The notes: a model not told the origin generated them from the letters alone. DNA of 64,000 bases from Collinsella aerofaciens (GCF_902364945.1 NZ_CABJFS010000001.1:62001-126000), one strand, 5' to 3'. Positions 1 to 11,167 are shown, counted from the first letter of the stretch. A program made the numbers and translations.

Positions 1-2831
1 TGCTGCACCTGCTGGGCGATGCGGTCCTGGTTGGCCAGGTAGAGCTTGCGTTGCTCGCCGGTAAGCTGTGCCATGACGGTGTCCTCGATCTTCTCGGGCA
101 GGTCGGCCACCACGTCTTCCTTAACACGGCGCAGCACAAACGGCGACACGAGCGCCTGCAGGCGAGCGGCGCTATCGCCCTCGGCATGCTCGACGGGGCT
201 CTCAAAGCGCTTGGCAAACGACTCGCGCGTCCCCAAAAGGCCCGGCATCAAAAAGTCGAAGATGCTCCAGAGCTCGGACAGGCGGTTTTCGATGGGCGTG
301 CCCGTCAGGGCAAAGCGCACGCCGGCAGGCAGGCGCTTGGCAGCGCGCGCCACCTGCGTGAGCGGATTTTTAATGTACTGTGCCTCATCGAGCACCACGC
401 GGGCAAAATCCTGCTCGACGTACTCATCGATATCGCGCCGCATAAGGTCATACGACGTTACGACCACGTTATGCTCGGCCACGCCGGCAATCTGTACACG
501 ACGTTGAGCCTTGGCGCCCACAATGGCGCACACATCGAGCGACGGGGCAAAGCGCTCCAGCTCGGCAGTCCAGTTGTACACGAGTGAGGCCGGGCATACC
601 ACGAGCGTGGGCTTGGTGTCCCCCGCCTCCACGCGCGCCAGGATATGCGCGATCATCTGGAGCGTTTTGCCCAGGCCCATGTCGTCGGCCAAGATGCCGC
701 CAAGGCCCAGGTGTTCGAGCGAGCCGAGCCACTGGTATCCGTCGACCTGGTAGCCGCGCATCGTTGCCTTGAGCGATGCCGGCACCGTAAAGTCCATCTT
801 GCCGAGCGTGTCCAGGCGCTCGACGGTGCGGCGGAACGCAGCGTCGCGATCGGCCTCGAGCGCCGGCGTGCGCGCGAGCATGCTATCGACAAAAAGGGTG
901 CTCGACGCGGGAAGCGACACGCCGTCGAGCAGGTCGACGGCATCGACACCCAGGTCCTCGGCGAGACCAAACGCGGCTCGGGCGCCCTCGTCCAGGCGAA
1001 TGATGTCGCCGGACGTAAGGCGCGCAAACGTTTGATGACGCTTGTACGAATCGAGATAGATGGCAAGGTCTGCCGCCGAAAGGCCGCTCGCGCCCAGTTC
1101 GACGTCGAGCAGGTTACTCTTGACGGTCGCACGCACCGAAAGCTTGGGCGCAGGGCGGACCGAGACCTGGCGCAGGCGGTCGCTGAGCATGACCTCGCCC
1201 AACTCGGACAGGGCAGACAGGCCCTCGGTCAGCAAGTGGAACAGGCTCTCGTCATCGCGTTCCTCAAACGCTAGGCCGCCCTCGTGGAAATCGAAGTACA
1301 GGGCCGCCGTGTCCATAACGCGAAACTCCGCCACCTCGTCGCGCGGCGGAACGCCCGGGCGCCGCTCTTCGAAGGGGCTGCCCGGAGCGCCCAGACTAAA
1401 GAGATCTGCCGACCAGTCGCCGTAGGTAACCGTAACTTTGCAGGTCACGAGCCCATCGTCGACGCCAATCGCCATGGCAAAGCTCGGCTCGGGCGCCACG
1501 GTATCGAGCGCAGCGGGCGCGGTAAGGTCGGTGTAGTCGCGCAAAATGGGCAGCACCATACGACAGAACTCCCCCACCTGCTCGGCGGCGATATGGACCG
1601 GCGTGCGACAGGGCAGCAAGCGCGATAGAAACGGCGCCGCATGCTGGGCAAACGCTACATCGGTACGGCGCGCACGGCGGGTGTCGACCAGATAGGCAAC
1701 GTCGCCCGAAGCAAAGCAGTATGCATCGGCCGGCAGGCGTAGATCGTAGCTGCCACCAGCCGCCGGCGCGATTTTGGCGGCAAGGAGCGGTGGGCGCTTA
1801 GACAGCGCCTCGTCCGCCCCTTCCGGAGGCATCTCAACCGCCACGTCATAGGTGCGATGCGTCGTCGTCCCCCGCGACCAGGCGGGCTCAAAAGAGATAG
1901 TCTTGCCGCGCAACAGGTCCAGCACATATACGATGCTATGCTCGGACAGCGGTAACTGACGCTCGGCGACAAAACCGCTGCGGGCAAAGTCGTACGACGC
2001 CGAACGCGAGCTTGTGATGTCATCGAGATAGGCAACTGTCGTCACGACAAGGTTGAGCAGCTTTGTCGACACGTCTTCGAAGGCTTCGGGCGTATGGACA
2101 AACGTGAGCTTCTTGCCGTACGAGAACGTACCGCCTCGGACATAGGCGTCGGCCATGCCGTCGATATCCTTGACCACGTAGGACACCGAACCGCAGCGAA
2201 TGCGGAACTCGAGCGCCCAGCTAAAGCGGTCAGCGAACAGCGGATTGTAGTACGGCACCAGCGAAGGCTCCAACGCCGCTTTGGGGGCGTCGGGATCAAC
2301 GGCACCGGCAAGCTTGCGGCGCATGCTCGCCAGCTCATCCATGCGCGCGTCCGAAAGATCGGAGAGCGCCGCCATGAGGCTGGGGCTCGTGGGGACGGGC
2401 GCCGGAAAGGGAAAGTTGGGGTTGACGGCCGGCGCTTTGGGCGCGGTGCGAACGGGCTGTTTCGGCTGCGCCGTAAACGTGCGGACCGGCGTGCGCAAAC
2501 CTTCGACGGGCTCGGCGCCGCTGGCATCCAAATACGCCAGAGCCGTGGCAATAGCGTGCTTGCACATACCGGGGTAACGATAGGCGGCGGGGCAATCGCA
2601 GTCGTAGTCAATCACCTCGTGCTCGTCCATGTCGAGCGCCACGTGCGTCTTGTACAGGTCGCCGCGCGAACCGCGCACCGAGCCCTCAACCGTCACGTTT
2701 TTGGAGAAGCGCGAGCCGCTGTCCTCAATCGACAGCACGGCGCCGTTGAGCATGAGCGAGCGGCCCTTCATAAAGGTGCCGCTCAGCGCCGCCTCTTTCC
2801 GGAGCGCCTGCACAAACGTCCCCTGTGCCAT
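1..2831 (-). CDS. SNF2-family helicase with N-terminal SWIM zinc finger (3' end outside window)
   Basis: The reading frame runs from ATG at 2831 off the left edge, so at least 943 residues are present and the C-terminal helicase lobe is missing. A SWIM-type zinc finger lies near residues 78-92 (C78, C80, C90, H92). A long middle region leads into the SNF2 ATPase, with the Walker A motif DDMGLGKT near residue 715-722 and the DEAQ box near residue 813, followed by TGTPIENR. Bacterial SWIM-SNF2 proteins are DNA-dependent ATPases thought to remodel or translocate on DNA; the substrate here is unknown. The gene is upstream-isolated from dnaE by an inverted repeat. Family assignment is secure, the exact role is not. 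Confidence 0.93.
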   Translation of the reverse strand, partial: MAQGTFVQALRKEAALSGTFMKGRSLMLNGAVLSIEDSGSRFSKNVTVEGSVRGSRGDLYKTHVALDMDEHEVIDYDCDCPAAYRYPGMCKHAIATALAYLDASGAEPVEGLRTPVRTFTAQPKQPVRTAPKAPAVNPNFPFPAPVPTSPSLMAALSDLSDARMDELASMRRKLAGAVDPDAPKAALEPSLVPYYNPLFADRFSWALEFRIRCGSVSYVVKDIDGMADAYVRGGTFSYGKKLTFVHTPEAFEDVSTKLLNLVVTTVAYLDDITSSRSASYDFARSGFVAERQLPLSEHSIVYVLDLLRGKTISFEPAWSRGTTTHRTYDVAVEMPPEGADEALSKRPPLLAAKIAPAAGGSYDLRLPADAYCFASGDVAYLVDTRRARRTDVAFAQHAAPFLSRLLPCRTPVHIAAEQVGEFCRMVLPILRDYTDLTAPAALDTVAPEPSFAMAIGVDDGLVTCKVTVTYGDWSADLFSLGAPGSPFEERRPGVPPRDEVAEFRVMDTAALYFDFHEGGLAFEERDDESLFHLLTEGLSALSELGEVMLSDRLRQVSVRPAPKLSVRATVKSNLLDVELGASGLSAADLAIYLDSYKRHQTFARLTSGDIIRLDEGARAAFGLAEDLGVDAVDLLDGVSLPASSTLFVDSMLARTPALEADRDAAFRRTVERLDTLGKMDFTVPASLKATMRGYQVDGYQWLGSLEHLGLGGILADDMGLGKTLQMIAHILARVEAGDTKPTLVVCPASLVYNWTAELERFAPSLDVCAIVGAKAQRRVQIAGVAEHNVVVTSYDLMRRDIDEYVEQDFARVVLDEAQYIKNPLTQVARAAKRLPAGVRFALTGTPIENRLSELWSIFDFLMPGLLGTRESFAKRFESPVEHAEGDSAARLQALVSPFVLRRVKEDVVADLPEKIEDTVMAQLTGEQRKLYLANQDRIAQQVQ

Positions 2832-2860
2832 CACTTCCTCCAATCCACACAGGGTAGCTA

Positions 2861-2978
2861 ATTTGGGACGGGGCTATTTTAGCTACCCCCATATGTCGGT
2901 TGAGATGTATTCCGACCCCGACTCATTCGCCGTCAGCCAAAGGGTAGCTAAAATAGCCCCGTCCCAAATTAGCTACCC
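2861..2978. repeat. Inverted pair of a dispersed GGGACGGGGCT element
   Basis: Two copies of a roughly 38-bp motif face each other: one at about 2861-2900 and its reverse complement at about 2940-2978. The shared core is TTTGGGACGGGGCTATTTT, flanked by GTAGCTA and TAGCTAC. Together they can form a long hairpin with a loop of about 40 nt between the SNF2 start and the dnaE stop. Related cores occur at 6886-6923, 12998-13031 and 29995-30027. Confidence 0.85.
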
Positions 2979-2991
2979 CGGCAAAATCATT

Positions 2992-5900
2992 TTAGATAAC
3001 CGTCACTCTGCCTTGGTTACCCACAATGGCCTTGGCCTCGGCCAGCAGCGGAATCGAACGCGCGTTGACCTTGGCAGGTACCTCGGCACGCAGCACGCGC
3101 CCGTCCACCTGCTCGATAAAGATCTCCACGCGGTCGCCGCCCGGGTTAGCGGCGAGCACCGTGGCCAGGCGCGCCATATTGCCCTGGCTAAAGCGGCTGT
3201 TAGGCACCATGACCTCAAACACCTTGGGCTTGTTGTTCTCCTCGTTGAGCTCGAGCGGCACGATCTCCTGCGCGATGATCTGGTCGCCGCGGTCCGAGCG
3301 CTCGAGCTTGCCCTTAATGCGCACAAAGGCATCGGACAGCTGCGCGCCGGTCTCGGGATCGACCTCGCCGTACAGGTACCCCTCGGCCTCTTTATAGGTC
3401 TTGGGGAACACGACGACGGTGGCCTCGCCTTCCATGTCCTCGAGCTGCACGATGCCCATGGGGTCACCGTTTTTGGTCACGCGCTTGGACACGCTCGAGA
3501 CCATGCCGGCCCACCACAGCGCCTTGCCCTCGGGAATCTCCTGGTTGATGGTGCCGCCCGTAGGATTCTGAACTTCGTAGCCGGTATCGATCTGCGAGAA
3601 CGAGAAGTCGCGCGCCTTGGCTAGTGCATACTCAAACGGGCGCAGCGGGTGGTCCGAGACATAGATGCCCAGAACCTCCTTCTCCTGGCTCAGCTTAAGG
3701 TGGCGGTCCCACTCCTGGCCGTCCGGATCGGGCACGCTCACCTCAAAGCCCGAGCCCTCAACGTCGCCAAACATGTCGAAGAACGAGGTCTGGCCGCTCG
3801 CGCGGTCCTTCTGGCGCTTTATCGCGGCGTCGATGATGTTCTCGGGGTTGTTCTTGTCCACAAAGTGCATCATCTGACGACGCGGATACCCCGTGGAGTC
3901 GAAGGCGCCTGCCTTGATCAGCGATTCGATTACGCGACGGTTGGCCTGGCTCGAGTCCACGCGCTCGACAAAGTCGTGCAGTGTCTTAAACGGACCGCCC
4001 GCCTCGCGCTCGGCGATAATCGCCTGCGCCACGCCGGTGCCCACGCCGCGGATGCCGGCCAGACCAAAGCGCACGCCCTCCTTGGTAGCCGTGAACTCGG
4101 TGCCGGACTCGTTGACATCTGGCGACAGCACGGGGATGCCGTCGTGACGGCACGCCGAGACGTAGTGCACGATCTTGTCGGTCTTGCCCGTATAGGACGT
4201 CAGAACGGCCGCCATGTACTCGTGCGGATAGTGCGCCTTGAGCCACGCCGTCTGCATAACCAGGATGGCGTAGCCGGCGGAGTGCGACTTGTTGAAGGCG
4301 TAGGATGCGAACTCGAGAACATCGTCCCAAATCTTCTGGGCGACCTCGCGCGTGTAGTTGTTCTTGATAGCGCCGTTCATCCAGTGGTCGTAGGTGGTCT
4401 CGTCCGAGCCATCCTCCCAGTGCAGCACCGTCGACGTGAGCAGCTTGATCTTCTTCTTAGCCACGGGCTTACGGATACGCGAGTCCGATTCGCCCTTGGA
4501 GAAGCCGCACATCTCGACGGAGATGAGCATAACCTGTTCCTGGTAGACCATGGTGCCGTAGGTTTCGCCCAGGATGTCGTCCAGGCGGTCGTCGTAGGAG
4601 ACGGCCGGCTCCTTGCCGTTCATACGGTTGATGTAGGACGAAACCATGCCGGCGCCCAGCGGGCCCGGGCGGTACAGGGCGATCAATGCCACGACGTGCT
4701 TGTACTCGGTGGGCTTCATGTTCTTGATCGTGGCCGTCATGCCGGCGGACTCGACCTGGAAGACGCCGGCGGTATGGCCGGAGCCCATGAGCTTAAAGAT
4801 CTCGGGGTCGTCAAAGGGGATCTCTTCCTCTTTGATGTCGATGCCGAAGTTCTTTTTGATGTTTGCCTTGGCCTTGGAGATAACCGTCAGCGTGCGCAGG
4901 CCCAAGAAGTCCATCTTGAGCAGGCCCATGTCGGCAACGGTATGACCTTCGTACTGGGTAATCTCGACGCCGCCCTTGGTGTCGAGCTTGGTGGGCACGT
5001 GCTCGTTGACGGGGTCGCGGCAGATCAGAACGGCGCACGCGTGCACACCCTCGCCACGGGTAAGGCCCTCGATCGAGAGCGCCGTGTCGATGATGCGGCG
5101 GGCGTCGTCGTCCTTTTTATAGGCCTCGGCAAAATCGGGGTTAAACAGATCCTCTTTGCCGGGTTGCTTTTCGAGCACCTGCTTGAGCTTGACCTTGGGG
5201 TCGCTCGAGACCATCTTGGACAGACGCTGGCCCATGTAGACCGGGTAGTCCAGGACGCGCGCAGCGTCGTTGATGGCCTGCTTGGCCTTAATGGTCGAGT
5301 AGGTGATGACGTGGGTGACCTTCTCGGGGCCGTAGAGCTGGCGAACGTGCTCCACGACCTCGAGGCGCCGCTCATCGTCGAAGTCCATATCGATATCGGG
5401 CATCTCGGTACGCTGCGGGGACAGGAACCTCTCGAACATCAGACCGTTCTCGAGCGGGTCGAACGCGGTGATGTTCATGGCGTAGGCGACGATAGCGCCG
5501 GCGGCCGAGCCACGGCCGGGGCCGACGCCGATGCCGTTGTCCTTGGCCCATTGCACGTACTCGGCAACGATCAAGAAGTAGGCGGCAAAGCCCTTGTCGC
5601 AGATGACTTTGTATTCGTACTCAAAGCGCTCTTTGATGTTGACGCCACCAATCTCGCGCGTGGCCCAGTCGTCGCCGTAGTGCTGGCGCAGGCCCTTCTC
5701 GCACTCGCGGCGGAACTGGCTCTCGTGCGTCTCGCCGGGATCGAGCAGCGGGAAGCGCGGCAGGATGATGGAGTCCCAGTCCAGCTCAACGTAGCACTTG
5801 TCGGCGATCTCGAGCGTGTTGTCGCAGGCCTCGGGGCAATACGGGAACATCGCCCGCATCTCCTCCTCGGTCTTCATGTAAAACTCCGAGCCAGTCATGC

Positions 5901-6795
5901 GCATGCGGTTAGGGTCGTCGACCTTGGCGTTCATACCGATGCACATGATGACGTCCTGCACGGGCGCGTCCTCGCGGCGCAGGTAGTGGAAGTCGTTGGT
6001 GGCGATGACCTTGACGCCCACCTGCTTGGCGATATCGATGAGCGTACGGTCCATCTGCTCGTCGGTCAGACCATTGTCGGTAGTGATGCCGTGTTCCTGG
6101 ATCTCGATGTAAAAGTCGCCGGGTTCGAAGGTATCGCGGAAGGTCTCGGCCCACTTGATGGCGCCCTCCATGTCACCGCGGTCGATGTATTTGGGGATGA
6201 TGCCCGCGATGCAGGCGCTCGTGCAGATCATGCCCTTGGCGTGGCGGCGCAGGTTGTCGAGCGTCACGCGCGGCTTATAGTAAAAGCCCTGCACGGCGGC
6301 CTCGGAGACCGTCTGCATCAGGTTGACGTATCCCTCCTGGTCCTTGGCCAGAAGGATCATGTGGTAGAGCTCGGGCTTATGGTCGCGGGCAAGCGTCTCG
6401 TCCGGCGTAAAGTAGACCTCGCAGCCAAAGATGGGCTTGATGACCAGAGGCGGCTTGAGCTCGTCGATGTTGCCCTTCTCGTCCCACATGGCCATGTCCT
6501 TCACATACTGGGCATGCTCGCGCGGGCTGGACTCGGGATCGGGCTCCACCAGCTCGTCGCGGCGGTCCTTTTCCAAGAAGGCCTTGTCGTGGCTCCAGGT
6601 TTTGTACTCGGGCGTGTTGTGGTTGACGGCGTCGCAGGCCAGCGCCAGGTCGGGTACGCCATACATGTAGCCGTGGTCGGTAATGGCCACGGCGGGCATG
6701 CCCAGCTCAACGGCACGATTGACCATATCCTGGATACGGGTTGCGCCGTCGAGCATGGAGAAAACAGTGTGATTGTGCAGATGGACGAATGCCAT
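2992..6795 (-). CDS. dnaE: DNA polymerase III subunit alpha
   Basis: This 1267-residue protein is the replicative polymerase catalytic subunit. The PHP domain starts at the N-terminus (HLHNHTVFSMLDG, residues 5-17, then TDHGYMYG). The polymerase catalytic aspartates are in PDIDMDFDDERR near residue 467. The helix-hairpin-helix region follows, then an OB fold (IVQLEDMEGEATVVVF) near the C-terminus. The length is within the usual range for DnaE (about 1150-1250) and the start is the natural MAFVHLHNHT opening. It appears monocistronic, with inverted repeats on both sides. A long open frame on the opposite strand is a composition artefact. Confidence 0.98.
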   Translation of the reverse strand: MAFVHLHNHTVFSMLDGATRIQDMVNRAVELGMPAVAITDHGYMYGVPDLALACDAVNHNTPEYKTWSHDKAFLEKDRRDELVEPDPESSPREHAQYVKDMAMWDEKGNIDELKPPLVIKPIFGCEVYFTPDETLARDHKPELYHMILLAKDQEGYVNLMQTVSEAAVQGFYYKPRVTLDNLRRHAKGMICTSACIAGIIPKYIDRGDMEGAIKWAETFRDTFEPGDFYIEIQEHGITTDNGLTDEQMDRTLIDIAKQVGVKVIATNDFHYLRREDAPVQDVIMCIGMNAKVDDPNRMRMTGSEFYMKTEEEMRAMFPYCPEACDNTLEIADKCYVELDWDSIILPRFPLLDPGETHESQFRRECEKGLRQHYGDDWATREIGGVNIKERFEYEYKVICDKGFAAYFLIVAEYVQWAKDNGIGVGPGRGSAAGAIVAYAMNITAFDPLENGLMFERFLSPQRTEMPDIDMDFDDERRLEVVEHVRQLYGPEKVTHVITYSTIKAKQAINDAARVLDYPVYMGQRLSKMVSSDPKVKLKQVLEKQPGKEDLFNPDFAEAYKKDDDARRIIDTALSIEGLTRGEGVHACAVLICRDPVNEHVPTKLDTKGGVEITQYEGHTVADMGLLKMDFLGLRTLTVISKAKANIKKNFGIDIKEEEIPFDDPEIFKLMGSGHTAGVFQVESAGMTATIKNMKPTEYKHVVALIALYRPGPLGAGMVSSYINRMNGKEPAVSYDDRLDDILGETYGTMVYQEQVMLISVEMCGFSKGESDSRIRKPVAKKKIKLLTSTVLHWEDGSDETTYDHWMNGAIKNNYTREVAQKIWDDVLEFASYAFNKSHSAGYAILVMQTAWLKAHYPHEYMAAVLTSYTGKTDKIVHYVSACRHDGIPVLSPDVNESGTEFTATKEGVRFGLAGIRGVGTGVAQAIIAEREAGGPFKTLHDFVERVDSSQANRRVIESLIKAGAFDSTGYPRRQMMHFVDKNNPENIIDAAIKRQKDRASGQTSFFDMFGDVEGSGFEVSVPDPDGQEWDRHLKLSQEKEVLGIYVSDHPLRPFEYALAKARDFSFSQIDTGYEVQNPTGGTINQEIPEGKALWWAGMVSSVSKRVTKNGDPMGIVQLEDMEGEATVVVFPKTYKEAEGYLYGEVDPETGAQLSDAFVRIKGKLERSDRGDQIIAQEIVPLELNEENNKPKVFEVMVPNSRFSQGNMARLATVLAANPGGDRVEIFIEQVDGRVLRAEVPAKVNARSIPLLAEAKAIVGNQGRVTVI

Positions 6796-6885
6796 GTGAT
6801 GAGCTCCGATGCGGGTTCGTGTTCTGACTGAACGATTTTACCCCACGGCGCGGACAGCGCCCGAACCTAGCCAAACCCACACGGG

Positions 6886-6923
6886 CAGTCTTTTTGGGAC
6901 GTGTCTTTTTTAGCTGCTTTGAC
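6886..6923. repeat. Diverged copy of the GGGACGGGGCT dispersed element
   Basis: The sequence CAGTCTTTTTGGGACGTGTC followed by TTTTTTAGCTGCTTT matches the reverse complement of 12998-13031 with a few changes. It lies between the dnaE start and the GH1 terminator. Confidence 0.65.
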
Positions 6924-6948
6924 CTGATTGCTTCATTCGTCGCAAAGG

Positions 6949-6985
6949 GGCCGGACCGCGACCCCATGTCGCGGTCCGGCCCCTG
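6949..6985 (-). terminator. Rho-independent terminator of the beta-glucoside operon
   Basis: A very GC-rich stem (GGGGCCGGACCGCGAC pairing with GTCGCGGTCCGGCCCC) with a five-base loop lies just downstream of the phospho-beta-glucosidase stop. Reading on the minus strand it is followed by a short T run. Confidence 0.8.
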
Positions 6986-6993
6986 AGGAAAGC

Positions 6994-8529
<1,536 letters not shown>

Positions 8530-8542
8530 CTAGATGCAGCGC

Positions 8543-9973
8543 TTAAGCCTCAAGGGCCTCCTCGGCTTCCTTCTCGCCCGATTCGCGATTGTCGAAGCCA
8601 AAGACCATGCAGAGGGCGAATGTCACCGCAAAGCCAATCGCGCAGCTGATGGCGCCCGGAATGATGTCCTGGCTGAACTTGATGACGTTCATCCACGGGA
8701 AGCCGACTCCCGAGAAGACGAAGATGCGCGCGTTGAGCAGACCGCATGCAAGGCCGCCGGCCGCGCCGCCGATCATCGACCAAGCGAGCGCCTTCTTATC
8801 GCGCAAGAGGATGCCGTAAATGATGGGCTCGGATACGCGGCCGAGCGCATAGGTAGCGAAGGTAGTCCAACCGAGCTGACGGTTAGCCTTGCCCTTTGCA
8901 CGGATGCCGTAGGCGAGCGCGACCGCAAGCGTCACGTAAACAACCACCGTCGTACCCGGAGTGCACACGGCGTCATAGCCCACCTCAAGCCAGCCGGGCA
9001 TCATAGCGGTGAGAATCGGCACATGCATGCCGGTAGCGATCACGAGGTTCCACGTCGCACCGACCACCAGACCGCACAGCGGACCGGCGTTCGCGCCGAG
9101 CCAGATGATGATATCGGCGATGATGCCCATAATGAAGGAGACGGCGGGGCCGAAGACGCAGAGTGCAAGCGGCAGCATGATGAGCATGGTCCCCACTGGA
9201 ATCACGAGGATGCGCAGCATGTCAGGGCAATGCTTCTTGATAAGCCCCTCTACGTAGGACTGAATCCACACGATAAGGATGATGGGAAGCACCGACTGTG
9301 TGTAATTCACCAGCGTCATGGGGATGCCGTAGACGTCGAACGGAGCGCCCTCCTCGACGATAGCGAGCATGCTCGGATGAATCATAATAGCAGCCGTCAT
9401 GAGCGCGAGCACAGGACTCGTCTGGAACTTCTTGGCCGCCGCATAGGCACCGAAGATCGGCAGGAAGTAATATGCCGCGTCTCCCACCAAGGTGAAGAGC
9501 CGGTACATGCTGCCCTCCGCGGCTAGAAGGCCCGCGCCTTCCGGACCAAGCAAAATGGTGAACATGCGGAAGATACCCGCGATGCAGAACACGGGCAGAA
9601 TGGGAGCGATAGAGCCGCTCACCGCATCGAGAATCAGATTGCCGATGCGCTTCGGAGCGAACCGCTCCTTCCAGGGAAGCCTCTCTGCTGCGTCCAGATC
9701 TTCATCAATCGCCGTCTGGACTTCAAAGCCGCCTTCCCTGCATACCGCGCCGTAGACCTTGTCGACGGTCGGCCCGATTACGAGCTGCACCTGGCCGCCA
9801 GCGTGCACCACGCTAATCACTTCGGGAATCGCATTGAGCTTGGCGTCATCTGCAAGCCCCTCGTCCTTAAGAACGAGGCGCAGACGCGTCATGCAATGCG
9901 TCGCGCTTGAAACATTCGCCTTGCCGCCCACCTCTTCGATGATTCTTTGGGCGAGTTTTTGATAGTTAGTCAT
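8543..9973 (-). CDS. Beta-glucoside PTS transporter subunit EIIBC
   Basis: This about 476-residue membrane protein phosphorylates and imports a beta-glucoside. The N-terminal EIIB domain carries the phospho-cysteine in ATHCMTRLRLVLKD (residue 27). A run of hydrophobic helices forms the EIIC channel, including GLVVGATWN and GMHVPILTAMMPG. No C-terminal EIIA domain is present, so a separate EIIA must serve it; the Crr-type EIIA at 43.9-44.4 kb is one candidate. Two ATGs are adjacent (9976 and 9973); AGGAGG is only 1 nt from the first and 4 nt from the second, so 9973 is preferred. It is followed by phospho-beta-glucosidase and preceded by a RAT-like site. Confidence 0.93.
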   Translation of the reverse strand: MTNYQKLAQRIIEEVGGKANVSSATHCMTRLRLVLKDEGLADDAKLNAIPEVISVVHAGGQVQLVIGPTVDKVYGAVCREGGFEVQTAIDEDLDAAERLPWKERFAPKRIGNLILDAVSGSIAPILPVFCIAGIFRMFTILLGPEGAGLLAAEGSMYRLFTLVGDAAYYFLPIFGAYAAAKKFQTSPVLALMTAAIMIHPSMLAIVEEGAPFDVYGIPMTLVNYTQSVLPIILIVWIQSYVEGLIKKHCPDMLRILVIPVGTMLIMLPLALCVFGPAVSFIMGIIADIIIWLGANAGPLCGLVVGATWNLVIATGMHVPILTAMMPGWLEVGYDAVCTPGTTVVVYVTLAVALAYGIRAKGKANRQLGWTTFATYALGRVSEPIIYGILLRDKKALAWSMIGGAAGGLACGLLNARIFVFSGVGFPWMNVIKFSQDIIPGAISCAIGFAVTFALCMVFGFDNRESGEKEAEEALEA

Positions 9974-10030
9974 CATTCCTCCTTTTACGCCACGAATCGT
10001 CGTGGCACGAGATGGTTCTCGTACTTTCGG

Positions 10031-10064
10031 AGGTCATGCCCTGCCCTAACACAGGTTACAATCC
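10031..10064 (-). promoter_or_regulatory. Candidate RAT antiterminator-binding site before the PTS gene
   Basis: On the minus strand this reads GGATTGTAACCTG, then a short loop, then GCAGGGCATGACCT. It resembles the ribonucleic antiterminator (GGATTGTTAC...GCAGGCAAAACCT) bound by LicT/BglG proteins. It sits between the antiterminator stop and the EIIBC start. Two small hairpins follow before the ribosome-binding site, but no T-run terminator was seen here. Confidence 0.65.
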
Positions 10065-10079
10065 TTCTGGCCTGGGTTG

Positions 10080-10934
10080 TCAGCGTCCGGCTGTGCCGGA
10101 TTCCGCCTTCGTACAGATACGGTTGACATGGAGCATGAAGTAAAGCTTCTCCTCGTCGGTGAGCTCCGTATGCCATTCCCGCTTCATATAGGTACAGATG
10201 TGGTCGATGCATTGCGCAAGCTCGGGAAACTCCTCGCGCGAATTCGCATAAAGCGGCAAATTGGCGCTGCTGAGGCTATCGTTACCCTTGATACGCTTGA
10301 ACAGATACTGCACGTGTGTCGCAAACCGTGAGAACTCAAAAGACTCCCGATCGATGATGGTACGGAAATCGTACTCGACGATATCAGTGACATCGTTGAG
10401 CAGGCGCTCAAACGATTGGGCGCGATCGCTTGCCACAGTAACCTCTGCCCCAGTCTTTGCATTGACCAGATTCATGGCGATGCTTGCCACCTCTTCGCGC
10501 GGCAGCTCGACGCCCAACTCCTGCCGCACGCGCGCGGTAATGTAGCGGCCGATTTTGTATTCCAGCGGATAAAGCTGCTGCACATCATAGGTAAGGGGCA
10601 TATCAAAACGAATGCCCTTCCTCTGCCGCGCAATCGCAAAGGCGATATGGTCGGCCATGATGAGCACGGCGTTGGGACTGAGTTCGTAAGGCAGCTCGTT
10701 CTCTACAATATCCATGATCTTTGCCGTAAACAGCACCACATCGGCAGGAAGATCCTGCATGATACGCTGCCCCTCGGCATCGATGCTATAGAACGTGCGC
10801 TCGATATGGTCCATCGCGAGCTCCCGGGGGAAGTCACCACCGAAGCCGACACCCTTGCCGAGCGCCACGACCTCGCGACCGCGACTATCTCGACAAATCA
10901 CGGCGTTATTGTTGAGCTTTCTGATCGCCAGCAT
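10080..10934 (-). CDS. licT: PRD-domain transcription antiterminator, LicT/BglG family
   Basis: This 284-residue RNA-binding regulator prevents termination of PTS operons when its sugar is present. The N-terminal CAT RNA-binding domain begins MLAIRKLNNNAVICRDSRGREVVALGKGVGF, and two PRD domains follow with conserved histidines (ADHIAFAIAR, HIDHICTYMKREW, LHVNRI). The ATG at 10934 was chosen because GAGGAGG lies 9 nt upstream; the earlier in-frame start lacks a site. It is first in the beta-glucoside operon and has a RAT/terminator leader just upstream, so it probably autoregulates. The gene symbol is by family resemblance. Confidence 0.93.
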   Translation of the reverse strand: MLAIRKLNNNAVICRDSRGREVVALGKGVGFGGDFPRELAMDHIERTFYSIDAEGQRIMQDLPADVVLFTAKIMDIVENELPYELSPNAVLIMADHIAFAIARQRKGIRFDMPLTYDVQQLYPLEYKIGRYITARVRQELGVELPREEVASIAMNLVNAKTGAEVTVASDRAQSFERLLNDVTDIVEYDFRTIIDRESFEFSRFATHVQYLFKRIKGNDSLSSANLPLYANSREEFPELAQCIDHICTYMKREWHTELTDEEKLYFMLHVNRICTKAESGTAGR

Positions 10935-10987
10935 ATCGATGCACCTCCTCTCTTGATGATAGGGCACTCATTCGGAGCTGAACAAAA

Positions 10988-11039
10988 AGGGCATGACCTC
11001 GGCAGAAAGCAGCACCCTACTTGCCTACGGTCATGCCCT
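10988..11039 (-). terminator. Leader terminator controlled by antitermination
   Basis: On the minus strand AGGGCATGACC pairs perfectly (11 bp) with GGTCATGCCCT and is followed by TTTTTG. It lies 54 nt upstream of the antiterminator ATG. Its 5' arm is shared with the candidate RAT at 11029-11051, the arrangement expected for LicT/BglG control. Confidence 0.85.
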
Positions 11040-11051
11040 AAAGTGACACCC
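11029..11051 (-). promoter_or_regulatory. Candidate RAT site overlapping the leader terminator
   Basis: On the minus strand it reads GGGTGTCACTTT followed by AGGGCATGACC. The GGGCATGACC block is shared with the RAT-like site at 10031-10064 and forms the 5' arm of the terminator, so folding as a RAT would exclude the terminator. Confidence 0.65.
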
Positions 11052-11167
11052 GAATATATGTGCAATTGAATAACGAACGGAATCCGGATGGCCATGCTCC
11101 CCAAAGGGATAACAACCCATCACATGTATTTATAGGCCCACCCGAGATGAACGTCAAGTGTAAATTT

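Noticed and set aside
3649..6831. 1060-codon open frame antisense to dnaE
   Set aside because: It is the shadow of the GC-rich dnaE coding frame; the composition is biased (Val, Leu, His, Gly, Arg) and no family motif is present.
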